The notes below the pieces were generated by a model that made no database searches, had not been told where the DNA came from, and saw nothing but the letters and a program-made list of their open reading frames with translations. A program made the translations under genes and the position numbers. This document shows positions 50,193-59,089 of a stretch of DNA of 64,000 nt, one piece after another (the stretch's first letter is position 1; every line of letters starts with the position of its first letter). The DNA comes from Bacillota bacterium. Lineage in GTDB: Bacteria > Bacillota > Clostridia > Lachnospirales > Lachnospiraceae. The stretch lies in NCBI GenBank assembly GCA_023450835.1, contig JAEXGM010000269.1:1-64000 (forward strand). Reading direction: 5' to 3'.

Positions 50193-50558
50193 ATGAGCGA
50201 GATACGCCTACATGAAGGAGAATTAAATATTATGGAGCTGTTATGGTCTAATAAAGTGCTTGCGGCCAAGGACATCTCTAAAATAATTAAAGAATACATA
50301 GGCTGGGAAAAGAATACAACATATACTGTCATAAAGAGGCTTATTGATAAGGGGGCTATTAAAAGAGAAGATCCGGGTTTTTTGTGTAAGGCAACAATTT
50401 CAAAAAGAACAGTACAAAATACCGAAACAGTAGCACTTCTGAATAAATTCTACAATGGTTCTCTAAGCAATTTTTTCACCGAATTTTTAAAGAATCAAAA
50501 ATTGAATGCAGGAGAGTTATTGGAGTTAGAGAGAATTCTAAGTGAGCAGAAACTTTAA
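50193..50558 (+). CDS. BlaI/MecI-family transcriptional repressor
   Basis: A 121-residue winged-helix repressor. It shows LHEGELNIMELLW, then AKDISKIIKE, the recognition helix KNTTYTVIKRLIDKGAI, the DPGFLCKATISK wing, and the C-terminal dimerisation helices. In Staphylococcus and Bacillus it is cleaved by the sensor BlaR1 when beta-lactams are present; no blaR1 or beta-lactamase gene is adjacent here. I use ATG 50193 (GGAG 5 bases upstream), not 50157. It may control itself and unlinked genes, and possibly the GAPDH gene downstream. Confidence 0.9.
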   Translation: MSEIRLHEGELNIMELLWSNKVLAAKDISKIIKEYIGWEKNTTYTVIKRLIDKGAIKREDPGFLCKATISKRTVQNTETVALLNKFYNGSLSNFFTEFLKNQKLNAGELLELERILSEQKL

Positions 50559-50559
50559 A

Positions 50560-50574
50560 TGTAACTTAGTTACA
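50560..50574. promoter_or_regulatory. Palindrome between blaI and the NADP-GAPDH gene
   Basis: TGTAAC-TTA-GTTACA is a perfect 6-bp inverted repeat directly after the blaI stop. A TATAAT-like -10 element lies at 50607-50612 before the next gene. It could be an operator for an unknown regulator. Confidence 0.4.
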
Positions 50575-50673
50575 TACGTTATTTTTATTTCGTATTAGAA
50601 TACCTTTATAATTTACGCAAAACATAAGAATAATAAGCAGTAATATATTGTGTTTATTAGAAAGGAGCAGCTA

Positions 50674-52089
50674 GTGAGTGAACATATTACTATAAATAAT
50701 ACAGAAAATACAATAAAAATCCTATCGCCTCTGGATGGCAGATTATTAGGCTCTGTGAAAGCAATGACGCAGGAAGAGGTAGATAATGAGGTAGCGAAAG
50801 CAAAGCAGGCATTTCATGATTGGAAAGAGGTTCCTTTAAGCCAAAGAGCAGAAGTTATGTATAAGGCGGCAGACCTCTTAATTGCAAATACAAAGAGCCT
50901 GGCGGAACTTCTTATGCTGGAGGTCGGGAAGGACCAGAAAAGCGCAGAATCAGAGGTTACAAGAACTGCTGATTTTATTAGATTTACTGCGGATACCGCA
51001 AAGAGTATTCATGGTGAGAGCATACAGGGTGATAATTTCTCCGGGTTTAGCAAAGAGAAGTTTGCTATGGTCACAAGAGAACCTGTCGGAGTGGTCTTAG
51101 CCATATCACCGTTTAATTATCCCATAAATCTGGCAGCTTCCAAGATTGCTCCGGCTTTGGTATCCGGAAATACAGTAGTATTCAAACCTGCTACTACCGG
51201 AAGTCTCTGCGGCACCGCGCTGGCAAATGTATTTTTGGAGGCCGGTCTCCCGGAAGGTGCTTTAACTGTAGTAACCGGTAAGGGCAGTGTAATAGGTGAT
51301 TATATTGTAACCCATCCCGATATCAGTTTTATTAATTTTACAGGCAGCACGGAAGTTGGTCTTGACATCTCTAAGAAAGTTCATATGGTACCTCTTCTTA
51401 TGGAGCTTGGCGGAAAAGATGCCGCCATAGTTTTAAAGGATGCCGACTTGCCTTTTGCAGCCAAGAATATCGTAGCCGGTGCTTTTTCTTATTCCGGACA
51501 GCGCTGTACGGCGGTGAAACGAATTCTTGTATTAAATGAAGTGGCAGATGAATTAATACGGTATTTAAAGAATGAAATTGATAAGCTCAAGGTTGGTAAC
51601 CCTTTAACAATGCAGGCTGAAGTGGTTCCGCTGATTAATGACAAGGCTGCGGATTTTGTGTGGGAGCTCATGGAGGATGCCAAAGCAAAAGGTGCCAAAA
51701 TGATAGTAGGCGGTGCCAGAGAGGGCAATCTTATTTATCCTACTTTATTTGATGAAGTTACGGAAGAGATGAGAATAGCTTGGGAGGAGCCTTTTGGACC
51801 GGTTCTTCCGATTCTCCGTGTGAATACGGTGGAAGAAGCAGTGGCCCTGGCCAATAAATCCGAATACGGACTGCAATCTTCTGTATTTACGGAGAACATT
51901 ACAGATGCTTTCCATGTAGCAAACAAATTAGAAGTTGGAACAGTTCATATTAACAATAAAACTGAGAGAGGACCGGACCATTTCCCTTTCTTAGGTGTTA
52001 AAAAATCAGGTATCGGAACTCAGGGTATACGCTATTCCATAGAGGCCATGACCAGAGTAAAAGCAACTGTTATCAATTTGAACAGATAA
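50674..52089 (+). CDS. gapN: NADP-dependent glyceraldehyde-3-phosphate dehydrogenase (non-phosphorylating)
   Basis: A 471-residue aldehyde dehydrogenase-family enzyme. Catalytic Glu244 lies in MELGGKDAA and Cys278 in GQRCTAVKR. The NADP-site region ISPFNYPINLAASKIAPALVSGNTVVFKP and the C-terminal GPDHFPFLGVKKSG are typical of GapN, which oxidises glyceraldehyde-3-phosphate directly to 3-phosphoglycerate while making NADPH. GTG 50674 follows AAAGGAG with 6-base spacing; an upstream GTG at 50650 lies before that site. General ALDH activity on another aldehyde is the alternative. Confidence 0.85.
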   Translation: MSEHITINNTENTIKILSPLDGRLLGSVKAMTQEEVDNEVAKAKQAFHDWKEVPLSQRAEVMYKAADLLIANTKSLAELLMLEVGKDQKSAESEVTRTADFIRFTADTAKSIHGESIQGDNFSGFSKEKFAMVTREPVGVVLAISPFNYPINLAASKIAPALVSGNTVVFKPATTGSLCGTALANVFLEAGLPEGALTVVTGKGSVIGDYIVTHPDISFINFTGSTEVGLDISKKVHMVPLLMELGGKDAAIVLKDADLPFAAKNIVAGAFSYSGQRCTAVKRILVLNEVADELIRYLKNEIDKLKVGNPLTMQAEVVPLINDKAADFVWELMEDAKAKGAKMIVGGAREGNLIYPTLFDEVTEEMRIAWEEPFGPVLPILRVNTVEEAVALANKSEYGLQSSVFTENITDAFHVANKLEVGTVHINNKTERGPDHFPFLGVKKSGIGTQGIRYSIEAMTRVKATVINLNR

Positions 52090-52161
52090 GTCAAGGCAGT
52101 ATTGTTTTTATTTATTTGTTCAGATTATTATAAGGGGTTAGTTTCTTAACAGAATATTATA

Positions 52162-52205
52162 AAATGGCTGTGAATTACTGAGTGTTCAGTTCTTCACAGC
52201 CATTT
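52162..52205. terminator. Bidirectional terminator between gapN and the membrane protein gene
   Basis: AAATGGCTGTGAA pairs with TTCACAGCCATTT (13 bp), with A/T-rich flanks on both sides. It sits between two convergent genes. Confidence 0.85.
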
Positions 52206-52221
52206 GTTATATGTTTAATAT

Positions 52222-53202
52222 TTAAGCCACAAGATCTTTCACTTCAAGATACTTCTTGTTGTCCGTATATAATTCACCGGTATAAGGATTCTTTTTCGTT
52301 TTCACAGCTTTCATAATCATATAAACTAGGACAGCGACATTAGCAAGCAGGGAAATCAATCCGAAGAAGAACAGAGGAGTTTTATTATAGGTAGAGGATA
52401 CCGCGAAGGCTCCTTTGTCTATAAAAGCAGGAATAGTCTGGGCAAACATGCACCACAGTGCTAATGTATGGGCACGGTGCTGAAGCCATGCGCCTTTTCC
52501 AACGGTAAAAGCACAAAGGGTAGGAGCCAGCAGTAAAGCAAAGCCGCAATACCAGGCATGACCGGGAAGGCAGTTATAGGTATATGTAAAGTTCCAAAGG
52601 TCATATGCTATAATCCAGAACCAGAGCATATCCGGCCAAAGCATATCCTGACTCTTATCATTGGCTGTTTTCTTACGCAGTTTAATGCCGAACCAACCGG
52701 TAATCGTGATGATATTTAAAATACCGGCCGCCGCATTCATGAAGTTCCAGGAACCACCAAGAACATACATGGAGCCGTCGGCAAGATTACCGCCGCCATA
52801 ATATTGTAAGCCAACCTGGATATCACGGCTTACGGCTTCTAAGATATTAACGGCAAGAATTAAAGGAGGGAAGCATAATGCCCATTTATAATCAGCAAGT
52901 CTCCATTCCTTTCCGGTTTTTTTGTTGGTCCCTTTTAAATGGCGTATCAACCAAAAGCCGAGGCATCCTGCCGTAGCGGAATAGACCTTTGCAAGATGGA
53001 ACCAGTCAGTATAGGTGGTATCCTTTAATACCGTAAACCATAGAACCGACAGAACCAGTGGAAGAACCGTAAAGGCAAATAGCCCTACATACTTAAGTCT
53101 TCTGGTCACCTCGTTTAACGCAAAGAGGATGACAAATACCAGAAGCCACATACCCCATGAGCCAAGGAAGGTAGCTCCGCTGTCATAACTAAATTGAAAC
53201 AT
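52222..53202 (-). CDS. DUF5692-like multi-pass membrane protein
   Basis: A 326-residue protein with about eight hydrophobic helices and many tryptophan residues. Notable segments are SWGMWLLVFVILFALNEVTRR near the start, FWIIAYDLWNFTYTYNCLPGH (about 195-215) and IPAFIDKGAFAVSSTYNKTP near 265. I associate it with the DUF5692 family, of unknown function. ATG 53202 is preceded by GGAGGTTGAATC. No catalytic motif is obvious. It is transcribed alone toward gapN. Confidence 0.75.
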   Translation of the reverse strand: MFQFSYDSGATFLGSWGMWLLVFVILFALNEVTRRLKYVGLFAFTVLPLVLSVLWFTVLKDTTYTDWFHLAKVYSATAGCLGFWLIRHLKGTNKKTGKEWRLADYKWALCFPPLILAVNILEAVSRDIQVGLQYYGGGNLADGSMYVLGGSWNFMNAAAGILNIITITGWFGIKLRKKTANDKSQDMLWPDMLWFWIIAYDLWNFTYTYNCLPGHAWYCGFALLLAPTLCAFTVGKGAWLQHRAHTLALWCMFAQTIPAFIDKGAFAVSSTYNKTPLFFFGLISLLANVAVLVYMIMKAVKTKKNPYTGELYTDNKKYLEVKDLVA

Positions 53203-53611
53203 GATTCAACCTCCAAATATTTGTATTTTTTATACTAAAATTATACATATAAACAGTAGAACAAAGCAATAGACAGATGGGTGGTTTTGTACAAATTTTG
53301 TTTTATTGGTGCTTATTCTGCTGGAAAATTGCAATAAAGTATGATATGGTACTAGTACTACCTTGCATAGATAGTAAGCGATATTTAGACGAGACAGTAC
53401 CAGTACATCGTTTTCAAATTAACCGGACCGATTACTTCTCTAAACTTCCAGAAGTAACATCCAAAAAGCCTCGGTGTAGACCCACTACGCCTACGTTTTT
53501 TGAATGTTACTTCTGAAAGTTTATCCTGCGTACTCAGTCCAGTTATTTGCAAAACGATGTACTAGGAATCATAACGTGTATCCTATATTAGAAAGGGAAT
53601 GGTTTTAATTT
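53203..53611. other. Non-coding region with a long inverted repeat
   Basis: About 409 bases without a credible gene between the divergent membrane-protein and Crp-family genes. The inverted repeat at 53402-53563 occupies the centre. An apparent frame at 53277-53516 overlaps its left arm and lacks a ribosome site. Confidence 0.75.
53402..53563. repeat. Long imperfect inverted repeat with an internal hairpin
   Basis: Left arm 53402-53467 and right arm 53495-53563 are inverse copies with mismatches: AGTACATCGTTTT, AAACTT, CAGAAGTAACAT and CAAAAA blocks are matched. The loop contains a GGTGTAG/CTACGCC stem. Neighbouring TAGTAC repeats occur at both edges. It could be a non-autonomous mobile element (MITE-like). 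Confidence 0.7.
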
Positions 53612-54289
53612 ATGACGGAAGCAATTTTAAATGCAAGACTATTTTCGGGTATTCCGGTAGATGAGTTGGAATCCCTTTTAATATGCTGTAAAGCAAAAGA
53701 AGTAATCTATCAGAAGAATGACTTCATATTCTATCAGAAGGATAAGCCGGAATATATTCATTTATTATTAGAAGGCGAAGTAGCGGTCTGCCAGGATACA
53801 CCTTCGGGAAGAAGAAATCTTGTAGCATCCTTTAGCAACGGAGGGGATTTGTTTGGTGAAGTCTATGCCTTCTTAAATAAGCAGGAGTATGATTACTATG
53901 CCGTAGCAGTATCAACTGCCAAAGTTCTTTGGATGCCAAGGACATTTTTATATAAGAACTGTGATAATCGTTGCAGCTTCCATACGACCTTAACCCTTAA
54001 TATGCTTAATATCCTGGCGGAAAAGGCGTACTTTTTGAATCAGAAGCTTCAATTCCTGACCGGAGAAACATTAAGACATAAGATTGCAGCATTTCTTTTA
54101 AAGCATAATAACGGAGACAATAAGGTCGTACTGGGAATGAACAGGGAAGAGATGGCGGATTTTCTTGGCGTTACCAGGCCCTCTCTGTCCAGGGAGTTTA
54201 TGAAGATGAAACAAGAAGGGATTATTGATATCAAAGGAGACTGCGTTACAATAATCAAAGAGGAAGAATTGGAAGATTTATTTGGCTAG
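53612..54289 (+). CDS. Crp/Fnr-family transcriptional regulator
   Basis: A 225-residue regulator with an N-terminal cyclic-nucleotide-binding fold (about 5-120, LLLEGEVAVCQDTPSGRRN, GDLFGEVYAF) and a C-terminal winged-helix domain (about 150-220) with the helix-turn-helix NREEMADFLGVTRPSLSREFMKMK. No N-terminal Fnr cysteine cluster is visible, though Cys25, Cys26 and three further cysteines exist. The ligand is unknown. It is followed 128 bases later by the SulP transporter, which it may regulate. Confidence 0.9.
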   Translation: MTEAILNARLFSGIPVDELESLLICCKAKEVIYQKNDFIFYQKDKPEYIHLLLEGEVAVCQDTPSGRRNLVASFSNGGDLFGEVYAFLNKQEYDYYAVAVSTAKVLWMPRTFLYKNCDNRCSFHTTLTLNMLNILAEKAYFLNQKLQFLTGETLRHKIAAFLLKHNNGDNKVVLGMNREEMADFLGVTRPSLSREFMKMKQEGIIDIKGDCVTIIKEEELEDLFG

Positions 54290-54417
54290 CAATAAACTAA
54301 CATTTTTCTAAAAAATATTAAAAAAATATAAAAATTTTACGATAATCAGCTAGAAATTCTTTGGATTTATGGTATACTTATTAACATTTGAATCTTACAT
54401 AAAGGATGAGTGTACCA

Positions 54418-56034
54418 ATGAAGCTAACATTTTTAAAAGAACTGAAGAATGAATTCCAGGACTATAATCCGGGGAAATTAAGCAAGGATTTAATGGCCGG
54501 TCTTACAGTAACTGCCGTGGCCCTGCCGCTGGCTCTTGCCTTTGGTGTTTCCAGCGGTGCTGATGCAGCTTCCGGTCTGATTACTGCCATAGTAGCCGGT
54601 TTAATCATCAGTTTTTTCTCAGGAGCTTTTTATCAAATTTCAGGACCGACCGGAGCAATGGCGGCAATTTTAATGTCCATCATAGCACAGTATCATATGC
54701 AGGGAGTATTTATTGCCACCCTGATAGCAGGAATATTACTGGTAATTGCAGGAATACTGCATCTGGGAAAGATTACTTCTTTTATACCGTCACCTGTAAT
54801 AACCGGCTTTACCTCCGGAATAGCAATTATCATTGTATTGGGACAGATAGATAATTTCTTTGGCGTACATTCGGAAGGGGCCACAGCTTTAAGTAAACTT
54901 ATAAGCTACACAAGACTTGGATTTGAGCCGGATATACAGACTCTTTGTGTTGGAATGTTCGTTATAGTATTGATGATATTTTTTCCAAAGAAATGGAATA
55001 ATATAATACCCGCTTCACTGCTTGGAATTATTCTGGCTACCGCCGCCAGTATCTTCCTAAAGCTGGATGTAAAGGTAGTAGGAGAGATACCAAAGACCCT
55101 TTTTCCTGCCGAAAGACTTTATCTTTCAGGTATTACCTGGGAGCATATCGAAGGCGTATTTGCTCCGGCAGTAAGTATTGCAATGCTTTGCATGATTGAA
55201 AGTCTTTTGTGCGGAGCCTCTGCCGGAAGGATGGCGGACAAGGCTATGAACAGTGATCAGGAGTTAATAGCACAGGGAATCGGTAATATGCTGCTGCCTT
55301 TCTTTGGAGGAATTCCTGCAACAGCAGCCATTGCAAGAACCAGTGTTGCCATAAAGTCAGGAGCAAAGACCAGGTTAACCGGTATCATCCATGGAATCGG
55401 CTTACTTATCGCTATGTTCGTTCTAAGTCCTGTTATGTCAAAGATACCATTAGCTGCCCTGGCAGGTGTATTAATTGTTACCGCCTGGAGAATGAATGAA
55501 TGGTCGGCAATACGGTACATGTTTTCCAGGAAATTTAAAGGACCGGTTGTAAAATATATTATTACAATGGTGGCGACGGTTGCCCTGGATCTTACCACAG
55601 CAATCCTTATCGGTGTATTACTCGGTCTTTTTATGTTTGTAATAAAGAGCGCGGATATCCAGATATCCATTGAAGAAGTTGACCCCATGCGAATCGGAAA
55701 AGATGAGAACACAAGCGTAGATAACTGGTGCGTAGTATACATTGCCGGACCAATGTTCTTTATGACGGCAGATGTCATCAAAAAGAAATTAAGCAGCCTT
55801 ATGAATCATGACGTGGTAATCCTTTCTTTAAGAGGTGTATCTATGGCTGATATTACTTCCGTCGGAGTCATAATGGATTTTTGCAAGCAGGCAAAAGCTA
55901 ATAAACGTACGGTCCTTTTTTCCTCCATACAGCCTTCGGTCATGAAAGTATTCAGACAAGCCGGCCTGGTGGATGCAATTGGAGAAGAAGCCTTTTATTA
56001 TAGTGTAGATAAGGTGTTGTTGGAGCTTTTATAA
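54418..56034 (+). CDS. SulP-family anion transporter with STAS domain
   Basis: A 538-residue transporter. The N-terminal membrane domain with about 11-12 helices starts DLMAGLTVTAVALPLALAFGVSSG and includes SGPTGAMAAILMS, PSPVITGFTSGIAIII and MGGIPATAAIARTS-like motifs of SulP. The C-terminal STAS domain (about 435-535) shows VVYIAGPMFFMTA and LRGVSMADITSVGVIMDF. SulP carriers move sulfate, bicarbonate or other anions; the substrate is unknown. ATG 54418 is chosen over 54406, whose ATG overlaps the AAAGGA ribosome site. Confidence 0.92.
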   Translation: MKLTFLKELKNEFQDYNPGKLSKDLMAGLTVTAVALPLALAFGVSSGADAASGLITAIVAGLIISFFSGAFYQISGPTGAMAAILMSIIAQYHMQGVFIATLIAGILLVIAGILHLGKITSFIPSPVITGFTSGIAIIIVLGQIDNFFGVHSEGATALSKLISYTRLGFEPDIQTLCVGMFVIVLMIFFPKKWNNIIPASLLGIILATAASIFLKLDVKVVGEIPKTLFPAERLYLSGITWEHIEGVFAPAVSIAMLCMIESLLCGASAGRMADKAMNSDQELIAQGIGNMLLPFFGGIPATAAIARTSVAIKSGAKTRLTGIIHGIGLLIAMFVLSPVMSKIPLAALAGVLIVTAWRMNEWSAIRYMFSRKFKGPVVKYIITMVATVALDLTTAILIGVLLGLFMFVIKSADIQISIEEVDPMRIGKDENTSVDNWCVVYIAGPMFFMTADVIKKKLSSLMNHDVVILSLRGVSMADITSVGVIMDFCKQAKANKRTVLFSSIQPSVMKVFRQAGLVDAIGEEAFYYSVDKVLLELL

Positions 56035-56057
56035 ATTTTACATAATTGTATTTGGTC

Positions 56058-56086
56058 TTTACAAATCCATCAAACTATGGTAAAAT
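56058..56086 (+). promoter_or_regulatory. rpsO promoter
   Basis: TTTACA (56058-56063), a 17-base spacer and TAAAAT (56081-56086), about 90 bases before rpsO. Confidence 0.7.
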
Positions 56087-56100
56087 GGCTTGTATACGTT

Positions 56101-56165
56101 TAAAACCGGTACCAGGACTTTGGACACTCCGACCTAACTCTTAGTACCAGGCGTTAACCATTATA
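56101..56165 (+). promoter_or_regulatory. Candidate S15 autoregulatory leader
   Basis: The untranslated leader of rpsO holds GGTACC near 56108 and a second AGTACC near 56143, with a Pro/Arg-coding-free structured stretch. Ribosomal protein S15 represses its own mRNA through leader structures in many bacteria, so this is a likely S15 leader. The exact fold was not tested. Confidence 0.45.
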
Positions 56166-56178
56166 AGGAGGATTTACC

Positions 56179-56445
56179 ATGATTAGTAAAGAGAAAAAAC
56201 AGGGAATTATTGCAGCATTCGGAAGAACACCTGAGGATACCGGTTCACCGGAAGTTCAGATCGCTCTTTTATCTGCAAGAATTAACGAGCTTACAGAACA
56301 CTTAAAGAGCAACCAGAAAGATCATCATTCAAGAAGAGGTCTTTTAAAGATGGTTGGTCAGAGAAGAGGTCTTCTTGAGTACTTAAAGAAGACTGATATC
56401 GAAGGATATCGTAACTTAATTGAGCGTTTAGGCTTAAGAAAATAA
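56179..56445 (+). CDS. rpsO: Ribosomal protein S15
   Basis: An 88-residue S15 of the small subunit. It shows DTGSPEVQIALLSARINELTEHL, the HHSRRGLLKMVGQRRGLLEYLK segment and the end YRNLIERLGLRK. AGGAGG ribosome site. It is a single-gene transcript between a promoter and a terminator. The usual neighbour pnp is not in view. Confidence 0.98.
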   Translation: MISKEKKQGIIAAFGRTPEDTGSPEVQIALLSARINELTEHLKSNQKDHHSRRGLLKMVGQRRGLLEYLKKTDIEGYRNLIERLGLRK

Positions 56446-56450
56446 TAAAA

Positions 56451-56475
56451 GGAGCGGCTTATGCCGCTCTTTTTA
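56451..56475 (+). terminator. Intrinsic terminator after rpsO
   Basis: GGAGCGGC-ttat-GCCGCTC followed by TTTTTT. Confidence 0.92.
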
Positions 56476-56552
56476 AATTTTGGCGATGTGCCGATAGCTG
56501 GATTCTTTGAATCTCGCCCCAATTGATGCATCGCTGGAAAATGAGAAATACA

Positions 56553-56611
56553 AAGGTGCTGTTATGAGATGAAGTCATGCTTCGCAGAGCTTCATTTCAT
56601 AACAGCACCTT
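56553..56611. terminator. Long hairpin between rpsO and the FAD-dehydrogenase gene
   Basis: AAGGTGCTGTTATGA pairs with TCATAACAGCACCTT, and a GAAG/CTTC continuation lengthens the stem to about 20 bp. Together with a small stem GCAGAC/GTCTGC at 56654-56670, it could terminate the minus-strand FAD gene. Confidence 0.6.
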
Positions 56612-56687
56612 ATTTATACAGTATCGCAACCAGACATATAGCATTTCGGCTCCGCAGACTTTCGGTCTGCAGGCTTATAATCTACTG

Positions 56688-58088
56688 CTAGTTTGACAGT
56701 TTCTTTAAGATACTTCTTGCTACACTGATACCATTTGCGGAAGCCTGTTGAAGGCCTCTGGTTACGGAAGCACCATCACCGATAGCACGAAGTCCGGAAA
56801 TACTGGTTTCAAAGTCATTGTTAACTACGACTTTGTTAGAGTAGAATTTTACTTCGACACCATAAAGAAGTGTTTCATCACTTGCAATACCGGGGGTTAC
56901 CTTATCCAGAGCAAGTAGCATTTCTTTGATATCAACCATAATACGATGCGGGAATACCAGGGATAAATCTCCCGGAACAGCATCTTTTAGTGTAGGTATC
57001 AGGTTATTTCTGCAAAGTCTTTCTTCTGTTGTTCTTCTTCCTCTTTGGAAATCACCGAAAGTCTGAACAAGAATCTTGCCGTCGCAGAGCATATTGCTTA
57101 ACTGTGCAATATATTTACCGTAATCGATAGGGGTCTTAAAGGGCTTGGTAAAATTCTTGGATACCAGAATTGCAAAGTTGGTATTGTTTGTCTTGAATTC
57201 CTTTGATTTATAAGCGTGGCCATTAACGACAGCAAGACCGTTCTCATAATATTCTGTTGCAACTTCACCGGAAGGATTGGAACAGAAGGTCCTTACCTTA
57301 TCATCAAAGGTAGGGGTATAATACACCAGTTTTGCCTCATAAAGGTTCTTATTAAGGAAATCCATAACCTCATCTCTGACCTCAACGCGAACACCAATGT
57401 CTACGGTACCGACTTTTGTTTCAATTCCATGAGCCTGGCAAATATGGCTGAACCAATCAGAACCTTCACGTCCGATAGCGGATACGATTTCATCTGCATA
57501 GATAGTTGTGCCATCGGAACAGATAATTCCTTCTACCTTTTTGTCTTTTATAATAATATCCTGGACCATGGTATTAAATTTCATTTCTACGCCTAAGGAG
57601 AGCAGATGCTCCTGCAGCCTTGTATATATTTTATACCCTTCTTCAGTACCCAAATGACGGATAGGACATTCAATTAACTTAAGATTGGCATTGATAGCTC
57701 TTCTTCTGATTTCTCTGATTTCTTCGTCTTTGTCTAAGCCGTATACGTTGGTATCGGCACCAAATTTAAGATAGATATCATCAGACTCTTTTAACAGTTC
57801 AATTGTTTTTTCGTATCCCAGTATCTCCGGAAGATTTCCTCCTACATCGGGAGATAGGGAAAGCTTTCCATCTGAGAAGGCTCCGGCTCCGGCAAAACCT
57901 GTGGTGATAGAACAGGGTTTACAGCCGACACATTGTTTCGTTGTTCTTTTGGGGCACATTCTCTTTTCAATGGGCCGTCCTTTTTCAACCATAAGTATTT
58001 TAAGGTCATTGTTCTTGCTTTTGAGCTCATAGGCACAAAAAATACCGGAAGGACCGGCACCAATAATTATAACGTCATATTTCTGCAT
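56688..58088 (-). CDS. FAD-dependent dehydrogenase (COG2509-type)
   Basis: A 466-residue FAD/NAD(P)-binding protein. The N-terminal Rossmann motif is IIIGAGPSGIFCAYEL (about 7-22). A cysteine-rich segment MCPKRTTKQCVGCKPCS (about 44-60), followed by TTGFAGAGAFSDGKLSL, is typical of this uncharacterised FAD-dehydrogenase family and may bind a cluster. The C-terminal GDGASVTRGLQQASANGISVA segment closes the FAD site. Start at ATG 58088 after AAAGGAG rather than an in-frame start at 58142. Substrate unknown. Confidence 0.88.
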   Translation of the reverse strand: MQKYDVIIIGAGPSGIFCAYELKSKNNDLKILMVEKGRPIEKRMCPKRTTKQCVGCKPCSITTGFAGAGAFSDGKLSLSPDVGGNLPEILGYEKTIELLKESDDIYLKFGADTNVYGLDKDEEIREIRRRAINANLKLIECPIRHLGTEEGYKIYTRLQEHLLSLGVEMKFNTMVQDIIIKDKKVEGIICSDGTTIYADEIVSAIGREGSDWFSHICQAHGIETKVGTVDIGVRVEVRDEVMDFLNKNLYEAKLVYYTPTFDDKVRTFCSNPSGEVATEYYENGLAVVNGHAYKSKEFKTNNTNFAILVSKNFTKPFKTPIDYGKYIAQLSNMLCDGKILVQTFGDFQRGRRTTEERLCRNNLIPTLKDAVPGDLSLVFPHRIMVDIKEMLLALDKVTPGIASDETLLYGVEVKFYSNKVVVNNDFETSISGLRAIGDGASVTRGLQQASANGISVARSILKKLSN

Positions 58089-58263
58089 CAAAACACTCCT
58101 TTGTAAGGTAAAAGTTTCAAATTGCCAGAGCAATTCTATCACATATACCGGGAGAGTGCAAGCAAATTATTCTGATAAGAGGAAGATAATTCAATAGGAA
58201 TATCTTGCTAAATTGTATTGTTTGCGGTAAAATTACCACAATAAGACAGCAAAGGGGAAGTAT

Positions 58264-58851
58264 ATGAAAAAGCTAATTTTAGTCACATCACCTCCGGCCT
58301 GCGGAAAAACTTATGTCTCAAAAGAGCTTAGCAAAGCGTTGAGTCATGTAGTATATCTGGATAAAGACACTCTGATATGCCTTTCAAAGCAGATCTTTAA
58401 AGTAGCGGGAGAAGAATACAACCGAAGTTCTGATTTTTTTGAAAAAAACATTCGGGATTACGAATATGAGGCAATTGTTGCATTGGCTCTGGAAGCTTTG
58501 GATTATGATGACATCGTTTTGATTAATGCACCTTTTACCAGAGAAATACGGGATAAGGCATATATCAATAGTCTAAAGGATAAATTAGAGGAGAAGAATG
58601 CAAAGCTTGTTGTCATATGGGTGGACACATCAATCGAGGTATGCAGACAGCGTATGATAGAAAGAAATTCAGACAGGGATACCTGGAAGCTTACACATTG
58701 GGAGGAATATATAGCAAGCTGTAATTTTAACATTCCCACGGAGTTAGACGATCCCAAGGTGCTGGATGATCTGCTGATTTTCCACAACTCCTCTGAAGCT
58801 GAATTTGATCAATCTTTGAAGGATTGTGTAAAGATACTGGAAGAAGAGTAA
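58264..58851 (+). CDS. Small P-loop kinase-like protein
   Basis: A 195-residue protein with the P-loop SPPACGKT (about 9-16), a DKD segment at about 37 and a LVVIWVDTSIEVCRQRMIERN stretch with the lid-type arginines. The pattern fits small-molecule kinases or zeta-toxin-like phosphotransferases, but no antitoxin gene is adjacent. The substrate is unknown. AAGGGGA ribosome site. Confidence 0.75.
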   Translation: MKKLILVTSPPACGKTYVSKELSKALSHVVYLDKDTLICLSKQIFKVAGEEYNRSSDFFEKNIRDYEYEAIVALALEALDYDDIVLINAPFTREIRDKAYINSLKDKLEEKNAKLVVIWVDTSIEVCRQRMIERNSDRDTWKLTHWEEYIASCNFNIPTELDDPKVLDDLLIFHNSSEAEFDQSLKDCVKILEEE

Positions 58852-58868
58852 TGTATAAAGAACAATAG

Positions 58869-58898
58869 GGCTGTTGTATGTTGAAATTTAAACATACA
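58869..58898 (+). terminator. Intrinsic terminator after the small kinase gene
   Basis: GCTGTTGTATGTT pairs with AACATACAGCAGC (one G-U pair) and is followed by TTTTT. Confidence 0.85.
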
Positions 58899-59003
58899 GC
58901 AGCTTTTTCTATAAAGTTTTTCCAAAGATTTCAAAATATTCCAAAAATAATATTATATTACAATTTATTATACAAAATTTATGTAAAATAATTAAAGTTT
59001 ATT

Positions 59004-59060
59004 CACATAATGTAATAATATAAATTATTATGTGACAAAAAAGAGAATCCGTAGTATAAT
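59004..59060 (+). promoter_or_regulatory. Chemoreceptor promoter overlapped by an inverted repeat
   Basis: GTGACA (59032-59037), 17-base spacer and TATAAT (59055-59060) form a sigma-A-type promoter. CACATAAT (59004-59011) and ATTATGTG (59027-59034) are inverse copies overlapping its -35 region, an operator-like arrangement. Confidence 0.6.
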
Positions 59061-59089
59061 TTTTTAAAAGTCACCAAGGAGGATTGTCT

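Noticed and set aside
49874..50558. Beta-lactam resistance operon
   Set aside because: Only the BlaI-type repressor is present. There is no blaR1 and no beta-lactamase, and the next gene is GapN.
53277..53516. 79-codon frame in the intergenic repeat near 53.4 kb
   Set aside because: It runs through the inverted-repeat arm, lacks a ribosome site and shows no domain signal.
58264..58851. Toxin-antitoxin zeta toxin
   Set aside because: The P-loop fold fits, but there is no small antitoxin gene next to it, and the gene has its own terminator and simple context.
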